Notes under the pieces: model-generated
What the model was told of the DNA's origin: nothing
The model's input: the letters and a program-made list of their open reading frames with translations, nothing else
Databases searched by the model: none
NCBI GenBank assembly: GCA_905200645.1
Contig: CAJKLD010000012.1
Coordinates: 1 to 62,015 of the forward strand
DNA: 62,015 nucleotides
Source: an uncultured Phascolarctobacterium sp.
GTDB taxonomy: Bacteria > Bacillota > Negativicutes > Acidaminococcales > Acidaminococcaceae
Direction of reading: 5' to 3'
Part shown: positions 43,621 through 52,874 of the stretch, in pieces
Numbering within the stretch: the stretch's first letter is position 1
Layout of the letters: each line of letters opens with the position of its first letter
Program-made: the position numbers and the translations under genes

Positions 43621-44801
43621 GAGCGCCACCTCTCATTCCGCGTCATACGCAGAGCGCCGCGTCTTTCCTGCGGCGGCAGAGCTTCATGTTCTGCAAGCCT
43701 AGCTTCTTCGTCATAAACCGACAGCAACAGACCAATAGCGATCATGGACAAGAACATGGAGCTGCCGCCGTAGCTGATAAAAACTAACGGCACGCCAATA
43801 ACCGGCAAAATGCCGCAAACCATAGCCATGTTAGCAACAGCCTGACCAATAATCAAAAAGGTAACGCCGCCTGCCAGCAGAAAACCTCGTTTATCCCTGG
43901 CGTTAACGGTAATCGTACAAAAGGCATATGCTAAAAGTCCAAACAGCAGCATTAAGAACATAGCGCCGATAAAGCCGTTTTCCTGACAGAAAATAGCAAA
44001 AGCAAAATCCGTATGCCGTTCCGGCAGATAGAAAAATTTACCTGCTCCATGCCCCCAGTCGGTACCTGTCAGACCGCCGCTGCCAATCGCCAATAATGAC
44101 TGCACCATTTGATAGCCTTTTTCACGAGGATCAAGCCAAGGGTCAAACCATACCTTGACGCGCGCTAAACGATAAGGAGACGCCAAGGTAGCAATAACAG
44201 CCAGCAAGCCGCCGGCGCCCACAGTTGCAATTACCTGCGCCATAGGCACGCCGGCAATAATATACATGCCCAGCATCAGCGCAAAAATAATGGCTGCCGT
44301 ACCTAAATCAGGCTGAAGATAAACCAAAACAGCATACACTGTTGTTGCCGCCAGCACGTGCCAATGCTCACCGGAGCGCAAAAAAGATATTCTTTTTCCT
44401 TGACGCAGCATGTTTCCAAAATATTTAGCCGCCAGCATAATAATAACCAGCTTGGCAAATTCTGAAGGCTGAATGGAAATAGGGCCAAGATACAGCCAAC
44501 GTGCGGCGCCCTTAACGGGGTCGCTGATTAGCTCTACCAACACAAGCATAAATAAAACTATAGCATAGGCGCCCCAAAGCAGTCCCTTGTTAAAGAAAAG
44601 CTTATAGCCCACCTTCCGCACAAAGGCCATACACAAAAAGCCTATGATGGCAAAGCCAAAATAACGCAGCAGATAATGATACTGAACCTCTACATAGCTG
44701 GCGCTGAATATATTAGTACCGCCAATTAAAAGCAGCAACGCCATCACCATATAAATAAGCTGGCAGGGATTTTTCCAAAGCAGTAAAAAATTCTTTTTCA
44801 T
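43617..44801 (-). CDS. SEDS-family glycan polymerase (FtsW/RodA/SpoVE)
   Basis: 394 residues, about 10 helices. GAARWLYLGPISIQPSEFAKL (about 98-118; split here as GAARWLYLG and QPSEFAKL), YLQPDLGTAAI (about 161-171) and a GHGAGKFFYLPERHTDFAFA-like region (about 249-268) carry the conserved residues of SEDS transglycosylases. With the class B PBP encoded immediately after and overlapping it, the pair is a division or elongation synthase; FtsW is likely by context. The hydrophilic C-terminus is short. Confidence 0.92.
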   Translation of the reverse strand: MKKNFLLLWKNPCQLIYMVMALLLLIGGTNIFSASYVEVQYHYLLRYFGFAIIGFLCMAFVRKVGYKLFFNKGLLWGAYAIVLFMLVLVELISDPVKGAARWLYLGPISIQPSEFAKLVIIMLAAKYFGNMLRQGKRISFLRSGEHWHVLAATTVYAVLVYLQPDLGTAAIIFALMLGMYIIAGVPMAQVIATVGAGGLLAVIATLASPYRLARVKVWFDPWLDPREKGYQMVQSLLAIGSGGLTGTDWGHGAGKFFYLPERHTDFAFAIFCQENGFIGAMFLMLLFGLLAYAFCTITVNARDKRGFLLAGGVTFLIIGQAVANMAMVCGILPVIGVPLVFISYGGSSMFLSMIAIGLLLSVYDEEARLAEHEALPPQERRGALRMTRNERWRS

Positions 44802-44862
44802 TAGTCTATACCTAAATTAAAAAACATTTTCCATTAACTTCTAGCTAAAGCTTGCAGCTAAA

Positions 44863-45501
44863 TTAAAACACAACTTCGCAAAAGTTGATGGGAGTTCCTA
44901 ACGCGCTGAATTTTTGCTCATATTCAGTCTGCACGGCATTTTCATATTCGCTGTTGTGTAAATCGTAGCTTAAAGCAATTATTTCCAGACCAAACTCCCT
45001 AAATTCTTCCACAGAAAAATCAAAAAGAGCGCGGTTATCGGTTTTAAAGCGCAGATGTCCGCCCTTGCCTAAAAGCTGAGCGTATTTAGCTAAAAAATTA
45101 CGATGAGTCAAACGACGTTTAGCATGCCTAGCCTTAGGCCAAGGGTCGCTGAAATTCAAGTACAGTTCTTTTATCTCTCCCGGCTCAAACCAATCCAACA
45201 GATTTTCTGCATTGGCACAGAGAATACGCACATTATCCAGTTTTTTATCCTTGGCCGCCTTAGCCGGAAAATAGGCAATATCATGCTGGGTTTCTATCCC
45301 GATAAAGGCCTTATCAGGATAGAGCTCTGCCATGCCAATAGTAAAACGACCTTTGCCACAGCCAATCTCTAAACACAAGCGTTTGCCGGGAAACATTTCC
45401 TGCCAATGGCCTTTAAACTGTTCAATATTATGCATAAAAACATACTCGTCCTGCACATCCTTCATTGCTTTTTCAATCCAGGGCTTTTTTCTTAAACGCA
45501 T
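44863..45501 (-). CDS. trmB: tRNA (guanine46-N7)-methyltransferase
   Basis: 212 residues. LCLEIGCGKGRFTIGMAELY (about 43-62) is the SAM motif, LNFSDPWPKARHAKRRL (about 116-132) the TrmB signature, and FKTDNRALFDFS follows. It makes m7G46 in tRNA. The ATG at 45501 has GTGAGGTTTACAAC upstream. It lies 61 bases before the ftsW-like gene. Confidence 0.95.
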   Translation of the reverse strand: MRLRKKPWIEKAMKDVQDEYVFMHNIEQFKGHWQEMFPGKRLCLEIGCGKGRFTIGMAELYPDKAFIGIETQHDIAYFPAKAAKDKKLDNVRILCANAENLLDWFEPGEIKELYLNFSDPWPKARHAKRRLTHRNFLAKYAQLLGKGGHLRFKTDNRALFDFSVEEFREFGLEIIALSYDLHNSEYENAVQTEYEQKFSALGTPINFCEVVF

Positions 45502-45623
45502 GTTGTAAACCTCACTAAAAAAATATTTCTTCGATATTATATTATACAACCAAACGTCTCTTAACGCACGAAAACTTTCTCCGGAGTAAAGAAAATTTAT
45601 TAATTTTAATTTTCAGAATATAC

Positions 45624-45652
45624 TTGTCTTTTCAAAATATTTGGTTTATAAT
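45624..45652 (+). promoter_or_regulatory. Promoter of the cold-shock-domain gene
   Basis: TTGTCT, 17 bases, TATAAT, 59 bases before the start codon; the leader is short for an E. coli-type cspA thermosensor. Confidence 0.65.
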
Positions 45653-45711
45653 TTAGTTAAAGACTAAAGCGCTGTAGTCAAAAATATATTTGAAAGTGGA
45701 GTGACTCAATT

Positions 45712-45939
45712 ATGATGTTAATGGGTAAAATTCGTTGGTTCGACCCTAACAAGGGCTTTGGCTTTATTGAACGCAAAAACGGCGCCGATGTATTCGTGCA
45801 TTTTTCCGCCATTCAAACGCAGGGCTTTCGCACGCTCAGCGACGGTCAGCACGTTTGTTATCAAATTGCCCGCGGTAAGCACGGACTGATGGCTGTAAAT
45901 GTCATGCCGCTGACCTATGTGCGCAACAATAATCATTAA
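45712..45939 (+). CDS. Cold-shock-domain protein
   Basis: 75 residues. MGKIRWFDPNKGFGFIER and ADVFVHFSAIQ carry RNP1 (KGFGFI) and RNP2 (VFVHF), the RNA-binding strands. The C-terminal end is longer and less Gly/Glu-rich than standard Csp proteins. It binds single-stranded nucleic acid. The start may be the first, second or third Met (45712, 45715 or 45721); GTGGAG lies 10 bases before the first. It is monocistronic. The 280 bases that follow, up to the next gene, hold only weak promoter-like text. Confidence 0.88.
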   Translation: MMLMGKIRWFDPNKGFGFIERKNGADVFVHFSAIQTQGFRTLSDGQHVCYQIARGKHGLMAVNVMPLTYVRNNNH

Positions 45940-46219
45940 AAATTTTCATCTCTGCAAGTTGAATAGATTATGCCTAAAACACGTATGCCTCTACTTGATT
46001 AAGCGAATATTTTTGCGCGACAATTTCTTTGATTAGCGTATACAGTTACTTTAGTAAAAAAACATACGAAATACGCCAATTAACTTGCAACTTTGTAAAA
46101 TATGTGTTAAATTTATATGTGAAAAATGTTGCTTTAATGGCATTCACAGCATGCTTAAAGTGACAAATATACTGACCGACCGGGTAACGTGGACGGTATA
46201 ATCAAGGAGGTTTTTACCA

Positions 46220-47251
46220 ATGGCAAAAAAGACTAGTGTTTTAGCAATGCTTTTCGTTGTAATCGTAACCATGCTTTTGGCTGGCTGCGGCGGCGGTGGC
46301 GAAAAGAAAGAAGCTCCGAAAGCTGACGGCAACAAATTGATCATCTATACCTCTATGAAGGAATCCCTCATTAAAGGTATTGTTACCGGCTTTGAAAAGA
46401 AATATCCTGATATCAAAGTTGACTATCAATCTGCCGGTGCCGGCAAACTGATGGCAAAAATCGCTGCCGAACGTCAAAGCGGTAAAATTTTGGCTGACGT
46501 TATTTGGACCAGTGAAGTTCCCGACTTCTATAAAATGAAAAAAGAAGGAATCTTAGCTACCTATAAAAGCCCTGTTTTCAAAGAAATCGTTAACCCCTTC
46601 GACGACTATGACGGCTCCTTCCATGCAGCTCGTTTAGGCACCTTAGGTATCATCGTTAACACCGATAAAATCAAAACGCTGCCGACTCAATGGGCTGACC
46701 TGAAGAAACCCGAATACAAAAACGGTTTTGCAGTTGCTAACCCCGCACTGTCCGGTACCGCTTATATGTCTATCGCTCTGCTGCAAAAACAATTCGGTCC
46801 CGACTTCTTCAAAGAACTGAAAGCTAACGGCGCCCGCGTAGGCAAAGGCTCCGGTCAGGTTATCGACGACACAGCTTCCGGCGAATTGGCTGCATCCTTG
46901 GCAGTTGACTATATTACCAACGCTAAGATTGCTAAAGGCGCTCATATCAAAATGTGCTATCCGCCTGAACTCTTAGTAGTTCCCTCTCCGGTTGCTATTT
47001 TCAAGGATTCCAAGAAAATGGACGCTGCTAAAAAATTTGTTGATTACCTGCTGGGTCAAGAAGCTCAACAATTAGTAGCTAACCAAGGCACTATCCCCGT
47101 TCGTGAAGACGTTAAAATTGATCCTAAATTCCAACTGCCTTCTCCGAAAGTTGCTTTGGAAAAAGGTATCAAAGTTAACTATTTAGAGATCATCGACAGC
47201 AAAGAAAAGACTGTTAAAGAGTTCTCCGACCTGATGCAAGTTAAAAAATAA
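46220..47251 (+). CDS. ABC importer solute-binding lipoprotein (second cluster)
   Basis: 343 residues. The lipobox is LLAGC (Cys about 23), after a signal of about 22 residues. NKLIIYTSMKESLIKGIV begins the binding fold; AVANPALSGTAYMSIALL and VVPSPVAIFKDSKKMDAAKKF match the other family-1 protein (13644-14681). The ligand is uncertain: Fe3+-, phosphonate- and thiamine-type proteins share this fold. It is first in its operon; AAGGAGG precedes the ATG. A hairpin separates it from the ATPase gene. Confidence 0.87.
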   Translation: MAKKTSVLAMLFVVIVTMLLAGCGGGGEKKEAPKADGNKLIIYTSMKESLIKGIVTGFEKKYPDIKVDYQSAGAGKLMAKIAAERQSGKILADVIWTSEVPDFYKMKKEGILATYKSPVFKEIVNPFDDYDGSFHAARLGTLGIIVNTDKIKTLPTQWADLKKPEYKNGFAVANPALSGTAYMSIALLQKQFGPDFFKELKANGARVGKGSGQVIDDTASGELAASLAVDYITNAKIAKGAHIKMCYPPELLVVPSPVAIFKDSKKMDAAKKFVDYLLGQEAQQLVANQGTIPVREDVKIDPKFQLPSPKVALEKGIKVNYLEIIDSKEKTVKEFSDLMQVKK

Positions 47252-47279
47252 TCCTTAAGACAACACTTGCGCAAACAAG

Positions 47280-47310
47280 GGCAGAACGGGCTTATCCCGT
47301 TCTGCCATTT
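47280..47310 (+). terminator. Attenuating hairpin after the binding-protein gene
   Basis: A perfect 11-bp stem, GGCAGAACGGG with complement, 5-base loop, then ATTTTT. It would stop most transcripts so that binding protein exceeds the ATPases and permease. Confidence 0.85.
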
Positions 47311-47366
47311 TTGCGATTTAAGTGATTTTTACAAACTATTTCAAAATTTTTACAGGAGGTAGCCTA

Positions 47367-48458
47367 ATGGAAGATATTATTAAGGTCGAAGATGTGGCCA
47401 AAGGTTACGGCAAGCACCAAGTCCTGCAAAATTTAGATATCGCCATCAAAAAAGGTGAATGCTTCACTCTCTTGGGACCTTCAGGCTGCGGCAAAACTGT
47501 TCTTATCCGCCTCATCGCCGGTCACGAAGTGCCTGACGAAGGCAAAATCATCATTGATGATACGGTAGTTGCCGACAGCGCAACCGGCGAATATATTCCT
47601 CCCGAACGCCGCGGCTTAGGCATTGTTTTCCAGGATTACGCCGTATGGCCCCATATGACTGTTTTTGAAAACATCGCTTATCCTTTAAAAATGGAAAAGC
47701 GCCCCAAGCAGGAAATCAACGAGCTTGTTATGAAAATGATTGAGGTTGTCGGTATGAAAGGCTTGGATAAGCGTCTGCCCTCCGAGCTTTCCGGCGGTCA
47801 ACAGCAGCGTGTAGCTTTAGCCCGCGCTCTTGTTGCAGACCCCAGCGTAATGCTTCTTGACGAACCCTTGTCCAACCTAGACGCTAATCTGCGTGAAGAA
47901 ATGCGCTTTGAAATTAAAGCCTTGCAACGCAAATTTGGCATCACCGTTTTATTCGTAACCCATGACCAAGAGGTTGCACTGGCAATTTCCGACCGTCTGG
48001 CAATTATGGACGCTAAGGGAAATATTCGTCAGATTGGCAATCCTTACGATATTTTTGAAAATCCGGCTGATTTGTTCGTATTCAAATTTATGGGTATCGC
48101 CAACTTCCTGCACATCAACGAAAAGGGCGGCAAGTTTTACGTTGGCAGCGGTCAGCAGGAAATTCCCTGGGAAGGACCTAAAGGCACAGCAGCTAATTGG
48201 GTAGCCGGCTTCCGTCCTTCCGACGTAGAAATTCACCGTCAAGGCCCCGGGCTCAAAGGTACTATCCATCGCGCCAACTTCTTAGGCGCAACCATGGATT
48301 ATGCTATCGATATCGACGACGAATCTCTGCGCACCGAAATCGAAACTCACACTGCTATCAATAACGATTTGATGTTTCAAGAAGGCGAAGAATGCTACAT
48401 CACCTTCAAAGCATTGCACTGGTTTGACGCAGAACAGCTCAAGGAGGTGGAAGAATAA
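47367..48458 (+). CDS. ABC importer ATPase (first of two)
   Basis: 363 residues. Walker A GPSGCGKTV, Q-loop VFQDYAVWPHM, signature LSGGQQQRVALARAL, Walker B MLLDEPLSNLD and switch THDQEVALAISD are intact; the C-terminal part is a TOBE domain. Compared with typical members, Walker A ends in Val instead of Thr. The ATG follows AGGAGG; it overlaps the permease start by 1 base (TAATG). A second ATPase gene follows the permease, so the transporter could be a heterodimer. Confidence 0.88.
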   Translation: MEDIIKVEDVAKGYGKHQVLQNLDIAIKKGECFTLLGPSGCGKTVLIRLIAGHEVPDEGKIIIDDTVVADSATGEYIPPERRGLGIVFQDYAVWPHMTVFENIAYPLKMEKRPKQEINELVMKMIEVVGMKGLDKRLPSELSGGQQQRVALARALVADPSVMLLDEPLSNLDANLREEMRFEIKALQRKFGITVLFVTHDQEVALAISDRLAIMDAKGNIRQIGNPYDIFENPADLFVFKFMGIANFLHINEKGGKFYVGSGQQEIPWEGPKGTAANWVAGFRPSDVEIHRQGPGLKGTIHRANFLGATMDYAIDIDDESLRTEIETHTAINNDLMFQEGEECYITFKALHWFDAEQLKEVEE

Positions 48459-50155
48459 TGGCAGGCGGCACCATTAAAAAGGATAGTGGCTTCGGAATTG
48501 CGCAAGTCATTCTCTTTATCTCCATTGCTATTTTGGTAATTTTCGTTGCCTGGCCCGTACTGTTGATTTTATTTAACGCTTTCTTTGTAGACGGCAAATT
48601 CAACAGCGTCGACTTCTACAACGTACTTACCGAACCCGAAACCTTCCAGGCTTTAATCAACTCTCTGATTATCGCCAGCATGACCACTATTGGTTCTACT
48701 ATCGTCGGCACGTTCTTTGCCTGGCTGGTAACCCGTACCGACCTTCCTTATAAAACCTTTATGAAGAGCCTTTTCCTTGTGCCCTTTATGCTGCCTTCTT
48801 TCATCGGCGCATTGGCTTGGAAAATGCTGCTTTCTCCTCACTCCGGCTATATCAACAAATGGTTTATGGCTGCCTTTAACACTACGGAGCCGATTTTCGA
48901 TATTTACACCTATCACGGCATCAGCTGCGTAGAGGTAATGTATCTTTTCCCATTCGTATTTATTCAGGTTTGCGGTGCGTTAGAGCGCATGGACCCCACG
49001 TTGGAGGAATCTGCCCGCATCAGCGGCGCCGGACTTTTCACCATTACACGCAAAATTACCATTCCTCTTGTTATGCCTTCCATCATGAGCGGCGCGCTGC
49101 TCATCATGCTGTATTCTATGGCGCATTTTGGTACCGTTGCCGTATTGGGTATCGAGCAGGGTATTTATAATATTCCTACGCTAATTTATGAAAAAATTCA
49201 CGAAAGCGCCGGTTCCTTTGCTTCCATTCGTACAGGCACCGTACTGGCGACCGTATTGATTGTTTCTGCTGCCTGCATTATTTGGGCGCAGCAAAAGGTG
49301 CTCAGCAAAGGTCACTATCAGATTATCGGCGGTAAAAGCTTCCGTCCTATGGAGCTCAAGCTGCGCGGCTTGCGTTATCCGCTGCTGTTCTTCTGCTTGG
49401 CTTACATTGGCTTTACCATTTTACTGCCCACAGTAATTATCTTTATGGTTGGCGGTGTTGAAACCTATGGTCTGCCCTTGACTTGGGAAAACCTGTCCCT
49501 TGATAACTACAAATATATTCTATTTGAATACGACGTTACCCGCGATGCGATTTTCAACTCTGTAACCTTAGGCTTAGCTGCCGCTTTCATCACCATGTTT
49601 GCCGGCGTTATGATTTCCTATGTTATCGTAAAAATGAAAGTTCGCGGCAAAGGCATTTTGGAATTTTTAGGCATGCTGCCGTTCTCCGTTCCCGGTTCCG
49701 TTATCGCCTTAGGCGTGATCTTAGCATGGAGCGGCCAATTCGGTATCAATCTTTACAACACTGTTTGGATTATTTTGGTATCCTACATTGCCCGCTACAT
49801 GGCTTTCTCTTTGAAAGCAAACTCTGCGGCTTTGGAACAGGTACACGATTCGCTTATGGAAGCGTCCCGTTCCTGCGGCGCCAGCATGTGGCAGTCTTTG
49901 AAAGATATCGTTATTCCTTTGGTTCGTCCCGGTATGGTCAGCGCCTTCTTCCTAATTTTCCTGCCGGCGCTGCGCGAGCTGACCGTATCTATTATGCTGT
50001 ACGCTCCGACTACCAGAACCATCGGCGTAGCAATCTACACTCTGAACGAAGACGGTGAAACCGTTATGTCTACTGCTTTGGCAGGCATTGCATTGATCAT
50101 TATCGTTTTGGGTCAAATGCTCATCAATCATCTTACCAAGAAAGCGAGTGAGTAA
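48458..50155 (+). CDS. ABC importer permease, two fused halves (second cluster)
   Basis: 565 residues, about 12 helices, two permease domains. EAA loops: EESARISGAGLFTITRKITI (first half) and EASRSCGASMWQSLKDIVI (second half). The two loops differ enough to prefer different ATPases, which fits the two ATPase genes around it. AAGGAGG lies about 12 bases before the ATG. Substrate unknown; family Fe3+/AEP-like. Confidence 0.87.
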   Translation: MAGGTIKKDSGFGIAQVILFISIAILVIFVAWPVLLILFNAFFVDGKFNSVDFYNVLTEPETFQALINSLIIASMTTIGSTIVGTFFAWLVTRTDLPYKTFMKSLFLVPFMLPSFIGALAWKMLLSPHSGYINKWFMAAFNTTEPIFDIYTYHGISCVEVMYLFPFVFIQVCGALERMDPTLEESARISGAGLFTITRKITIPLVMPSIMSGALLIMLYSMAHFGTVAVLGIEQGIYNIPTLIYEKIHESAGSFASIRTGTVLATVLIVSAACIIWAQQKVLSKGHYQIIGGKSFRPMELKLRGLRYPLLFFCLAYIGFTILLPTVIIFMVGGVETYGLPLTWENLSLDNYKYILFEYDVTRDAIFNSVTLGLAAAFITMFAGVMISYVIVKMKVRGKGILEFLGMLPFSVPGSVIALGVILAWSGQFGINLYNTVWIILVSYIARYMAFSLKANSAALEQVHDSLMEASRSCGASMWQSLKDIVIPLVRPGMVSAFFLIFLPALRELTVSIMLYAPTTRTIGVAIYTLNEDGETVMSTALAGIALIIIVLGQMLINHLTKKASE

Positions 50156-50160
50156 TCGTC

Positions 50161-51231
50161 ATGTCATACATCCGCTTAAAAAATGTTACAAAAAGATTTG
50201 GTGATGTTACAGCCGTCGATAATCTGAATATCGAAATCGGCAAGGGCGAATGCTTCTCCATGTTGGGACCCTCCGGCTGCGGCAAAACCACTACCCTGCG
50301 TATGGTTGCCGGCTTTGAGGATTTGTCCGACGGCGAGGTTTGGGTTGGTGACCGTTTGTTATCCTCCCCCGCCAAGCATCACTATACTCCCCCCGAAAAC
50401 CGCAACTTCGGTATGGTTTTTCAGGCCTTCGCAGTTTGGCCGCACATGAGCGTTTATGAAAACGTTGCTTTCCCTCTGCGCCTGCGCAGGCTGCCTAACG
50501 CCGAAATCGAACAACGCACCAAAGACGCGCTGACAGCTACCAATCTGCTAAATGCGGCTAACGACAGCCCTGCCGACCTTTCCGGCGGCGGCAAACAGCG
50601 TGTAGCTTTAGCCCGCGCTCTAGCTATCAATCCCGACGTTATGCTTTTGGACGAGCCCCTCTCCAGCTTGGATCCCCATCTGCGTGAAGAAATGCGCTTT
50701 GAAATTAAAGATTTGCAGCGCAAATACGGCTTCTCCATTATTTATGTAACTCATGACCAGTCCGAAGCTATGGCGCTTTCCGACCGTATTTTGGTTATGA
50801 AACTGGGCGTAATGCAGCAGATTGATTCTCCCTTGGATGTTTACAATAATCCAAAGAATAAATTTGTTTTCAGCTTCATTGGCGTTTCCAGCTTTACGGA
50901 CGTTATTTGGAAAGGAAAAGACGCTTATATTAAAGGCTCCGAGCACAAGCTGCCTTCCGGTTTGATTGTGCCCGAGCGCATGAAGGCCGAGGAAATGTTC
51001 AACCTTGCCAGCCGTCCGACGGAAATCCGCTTTACCAATGCCAACGACCCCAACGGCGTGCGCGGTCTTGTAGTCCGCAAAGCCTTCTTGGGCGAAATCG
51101 TCGACTACTTGGTAAAGATTGGAGAACAAGAGGTACGCGTACAAATCGGTCGCCGCGACCCCGGTCCCGAAGCTGACGAAGTATGCTATCTGCACTTCCT
51201 GCGTCCTTTTTGGTACAAGATAAACGAATAA
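50161..51231 (+). CDS. ABC importer ATPase (second of two), altered signature motif
   Basis: 356 residues. Walker A GPSGCGKTT, Q-loop VFQAFAVWPHM, Walker B MLLDEPLSSLD and switch THDQSEAMALSD are normal. The signature reads LSGGGKQRVALARAL instead of LSGGQQQR: Gly and Lys replace two Gln. The C-terminus is a TOBE-like domain. It starts 5 bases after the permease gene and ends at a strong terminator. The altered signature may lower hydrolysis at one of the two sites if it pairs with the other ATPase. Confidence 0.87.
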   Translation: MSYIRLKNVTKRFGDVTAVDNLNIEIGKGECFSMLGPSGCGKTTTLRMVAGFEDLSDGEVWVGDRLLSSPAKHHYTPPENRNFGMVFQAFAVWPHMSVYENVAFPLRLRRLPNAEIEQRTKDALTATNLLNAANDSPADLSGGGKQRVALARALAINPDVMLLDEPLSSLDPHLREEMRFEIKDLQRKYGFSIIYVTHDQSEAMALSDRILVMKLGVMQQIDSPLDVYNNPKNKFVFSFIGVSSFTDVIWKGKDAYIKGSEHKLPSGLIVPERMKAEEMFNLASRPTEIRFTNANDPNGVRGLVVRKAFLGEIVDYLVKIGEQEVRVQIGRRDPGPEADEVCYLHFLRPFWYKINE

Positions 51232-51261
51232 CACAATTTTATATTTGTCTTCCCAAAACAA

Positions 51262-51297
51262 AACCGGCAAGAAAATTTACGTTCTTGCCGGTTTTTT
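51262..51297 (+). terminator. Rho-independent terminator
   Basis: A perfect 12-bp stem, AACCGGCAAGAA with complement, 8-base loop, followed by TTTTTT. Confidence 0.93.
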
Positions 51298-51342
51298 GTT
51301 TAGCAAAATACTCTTAAAAATTTACTTATTATGGTATTTTGC

Positions 51343-51370
51343 TTGCATAAATATTTTAATTTGATATAAT
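51343..51370 (+). promoter_or_regulatory. Promoter of the second NhaC-type gene
   Basis: TTGCAT, 16 bases, TATAAT, 29 bases before the start codon. Confidence 0.65.
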
Positions 51371-51399
51371 AACATAAAACAAAAAGGGGATGTATATTG

Positions 51400-52680
51400 A
51401 TGACTAAAACAAAAAATACTGGAAGAGCTATTGCGCTGCTTCCCATCGGCGTTTTTCTTTGCATTTTTATCGGCTCCGGCATACTTACGGGCGATTTTTA
51501 CAGTATGCCCGCTATCGTAGGCTTTTTAATTGCGCTTATTGTCGCCTTTGCGCAAAATAAAAACCTCAGCTTTATTCAAAAGCTGCGCTTGGCGTCCACC
51601 GGCGTAGGCGACGAAAATATTCTAACCATGTGCCTCATCTTTTTGGCGGCAGGCGCTTTTTCCGGCGCAGTTCGCGCTGCCGGGGGCGTAGAAAGCACCG
51701 TTAATTTAGGTCTTTCCATTCTGCCGGGTGGCATGGCAGTAGCGGGACTTTTTATTATCGGCTGCTTTATTTCTATATCCATGGGTACTTCTGTAGGAAC
51801 AATTACGGCGTTGGCTCCCATTGCCGCAGGTATCAGCGAAAAAACCGGCTTTTCCATGGCCATCTGCGCCGGTGCCGTAGTTTGCGGCGCCATGTTCGGC
51901 GACAATTTATCTATCATCTCCGATACGACTATTGCCGCCGTAAAAACTCAAGGCTGCGATATGCGCGACAAATTCCGCGAAAATTTTATGATTATCCTAC
52001 CAGCGGCTATTATTACGCTCGCCTTGTTCTTCTTTTTGGGGCAGACCGGCGAATTCCACGTTGACGGCAGCTTAGATTACAGCATCATCAAGGTAATTCC
52101 CTATTTAGTTGTGCTCGCGGGCGCTGTTATCGGTATCAACGTCTTTTTAATTTTAATTACCGGCACCGTGCTTAGTATGCTTGTTGGCTTGACCAGCGGC
52201 GCTTTCACCACTGCCAAAATGTTTGCGCACGTGGGCGCAGGCATAGTTTCTATGTATGATATTACGGTTATTTCTATTATCGTTGCCTGCATTATTACCT
52301 TGGTAAAAGAATACGGCGGTATTGAATTTGTGCTGAACTTTATCAAAAGCCGCATCAGCGACGCCAAAGGCGGCGAGCTTGGTATTGCAGCTTTGGCGTT
52401 GTTAGTTGACATCTGCACTGCCAATAATACTGTAGCGATTGTTATGGCAGGACCTATCGCCAAGGATATCAGCACCGATTTTGGCGTTACGCCCCGCCGC
52501 AGCGCATCTCTATTGGATATGTTCAGCTCTATGGGACAAGGCTTGATTCCTTACGGCGCGCAGCTTTTGGCAGCCGCCAGCCTTACCGGCCTTACTCCCT
52601 TTGACATTATTCCTTATTGCTTCTATCCTCTGCTCATGGGCTTGAGCGGTTTGGCTTTCATTTTTATTAAGAAAAGATAA
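51400..52680 (+). CDS. NhaC-type Na+/H+ antiporter family protein (second)
   Basis: 426 residues, about 11 helices. ISMGTSVGTITALAPIAAGI (about 130-149), GAMFGDNLSIISDTTIAAV (about 167-185) and NNTVAIVMAGPIAKDI (about 345-360) are the paired discontinuous-helix motifs of the family. It is shorter than the protein at 23039-24547 and not closely alike. Ion or organic substrate unknown. AAGGGG is upstream of the ATG at 51400, preferred to the TTG just before it. A terminator follows. Confidence 0.8.
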   Translation: MTKTKNTGRAIALLPIGVFLCIFIGSGILTGDFYSMPAIVGFLIALIVAFAQNKNLSFIQKLRLASTGVGDENILTMCLIFLAAGAFSGAVRAAGGVESTVNLGLSILPGGMAVAGLFIIGCFISISMGTSVGTITALAPIAAGISEKTGFSMAICAGAVVCGAMFGDNLSIISDTTIAAVKTQGCDMRDKFRENFMIILPAAIITLALFFFLGQTGEFHVDGSLDYSIIKVIPYLVVLAGAVIGINVFLILITGTVLSMLVGLTSGAFTTAKMFAHVGAGIVSMYDITVISIIVACIITLVKEYGGIEFVLNFIKSRISDAKGGELGIAALALLVDICTANNTVAIVMAGPIAKDISTDFGVTPRRSASLLDMFSSMGQGLIPYGAQLLAAASLTGLTPFDIIPYCFYPLLMGLSGLAFIFIKKR

Positions 52681-52709
52681 AAGCTAACTTAGCGCGAAAT
52701 ATTCTAAAC

Positions 52710-52749
52710 AACAAGACCAGCTTCTATTTTAGAGGCTGGTCTTGTTATT
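52710..52749 (+). terminator. Rho-independent terminator
   Basis: A perfect 12-bp stem, AACAAGACCAGC with complement (extended by a TCT/AGA pair after one mismatch), then TTATTT. Confidence 0.8.
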
Positions 52750-52874
52750 TAAAAGCAAAAGCTGCTCTTCATTTTAGCAGAAAATTTTCATTTGCAAAAC
52801 GGATGAATAGTCGTTCATATCGCAAAACACGTTAGTAACAAACGTTTGCAACAAAAACATATCAAGTAAAAATT

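Noticed and set aside
46190..46202. TATAAT as the -10 box of the second importer operon
   Set aside because: It ends two bases before the AAGGAGG ribosome site, so a transcript starting from it would lack that site; the real promoter must be further upstream.
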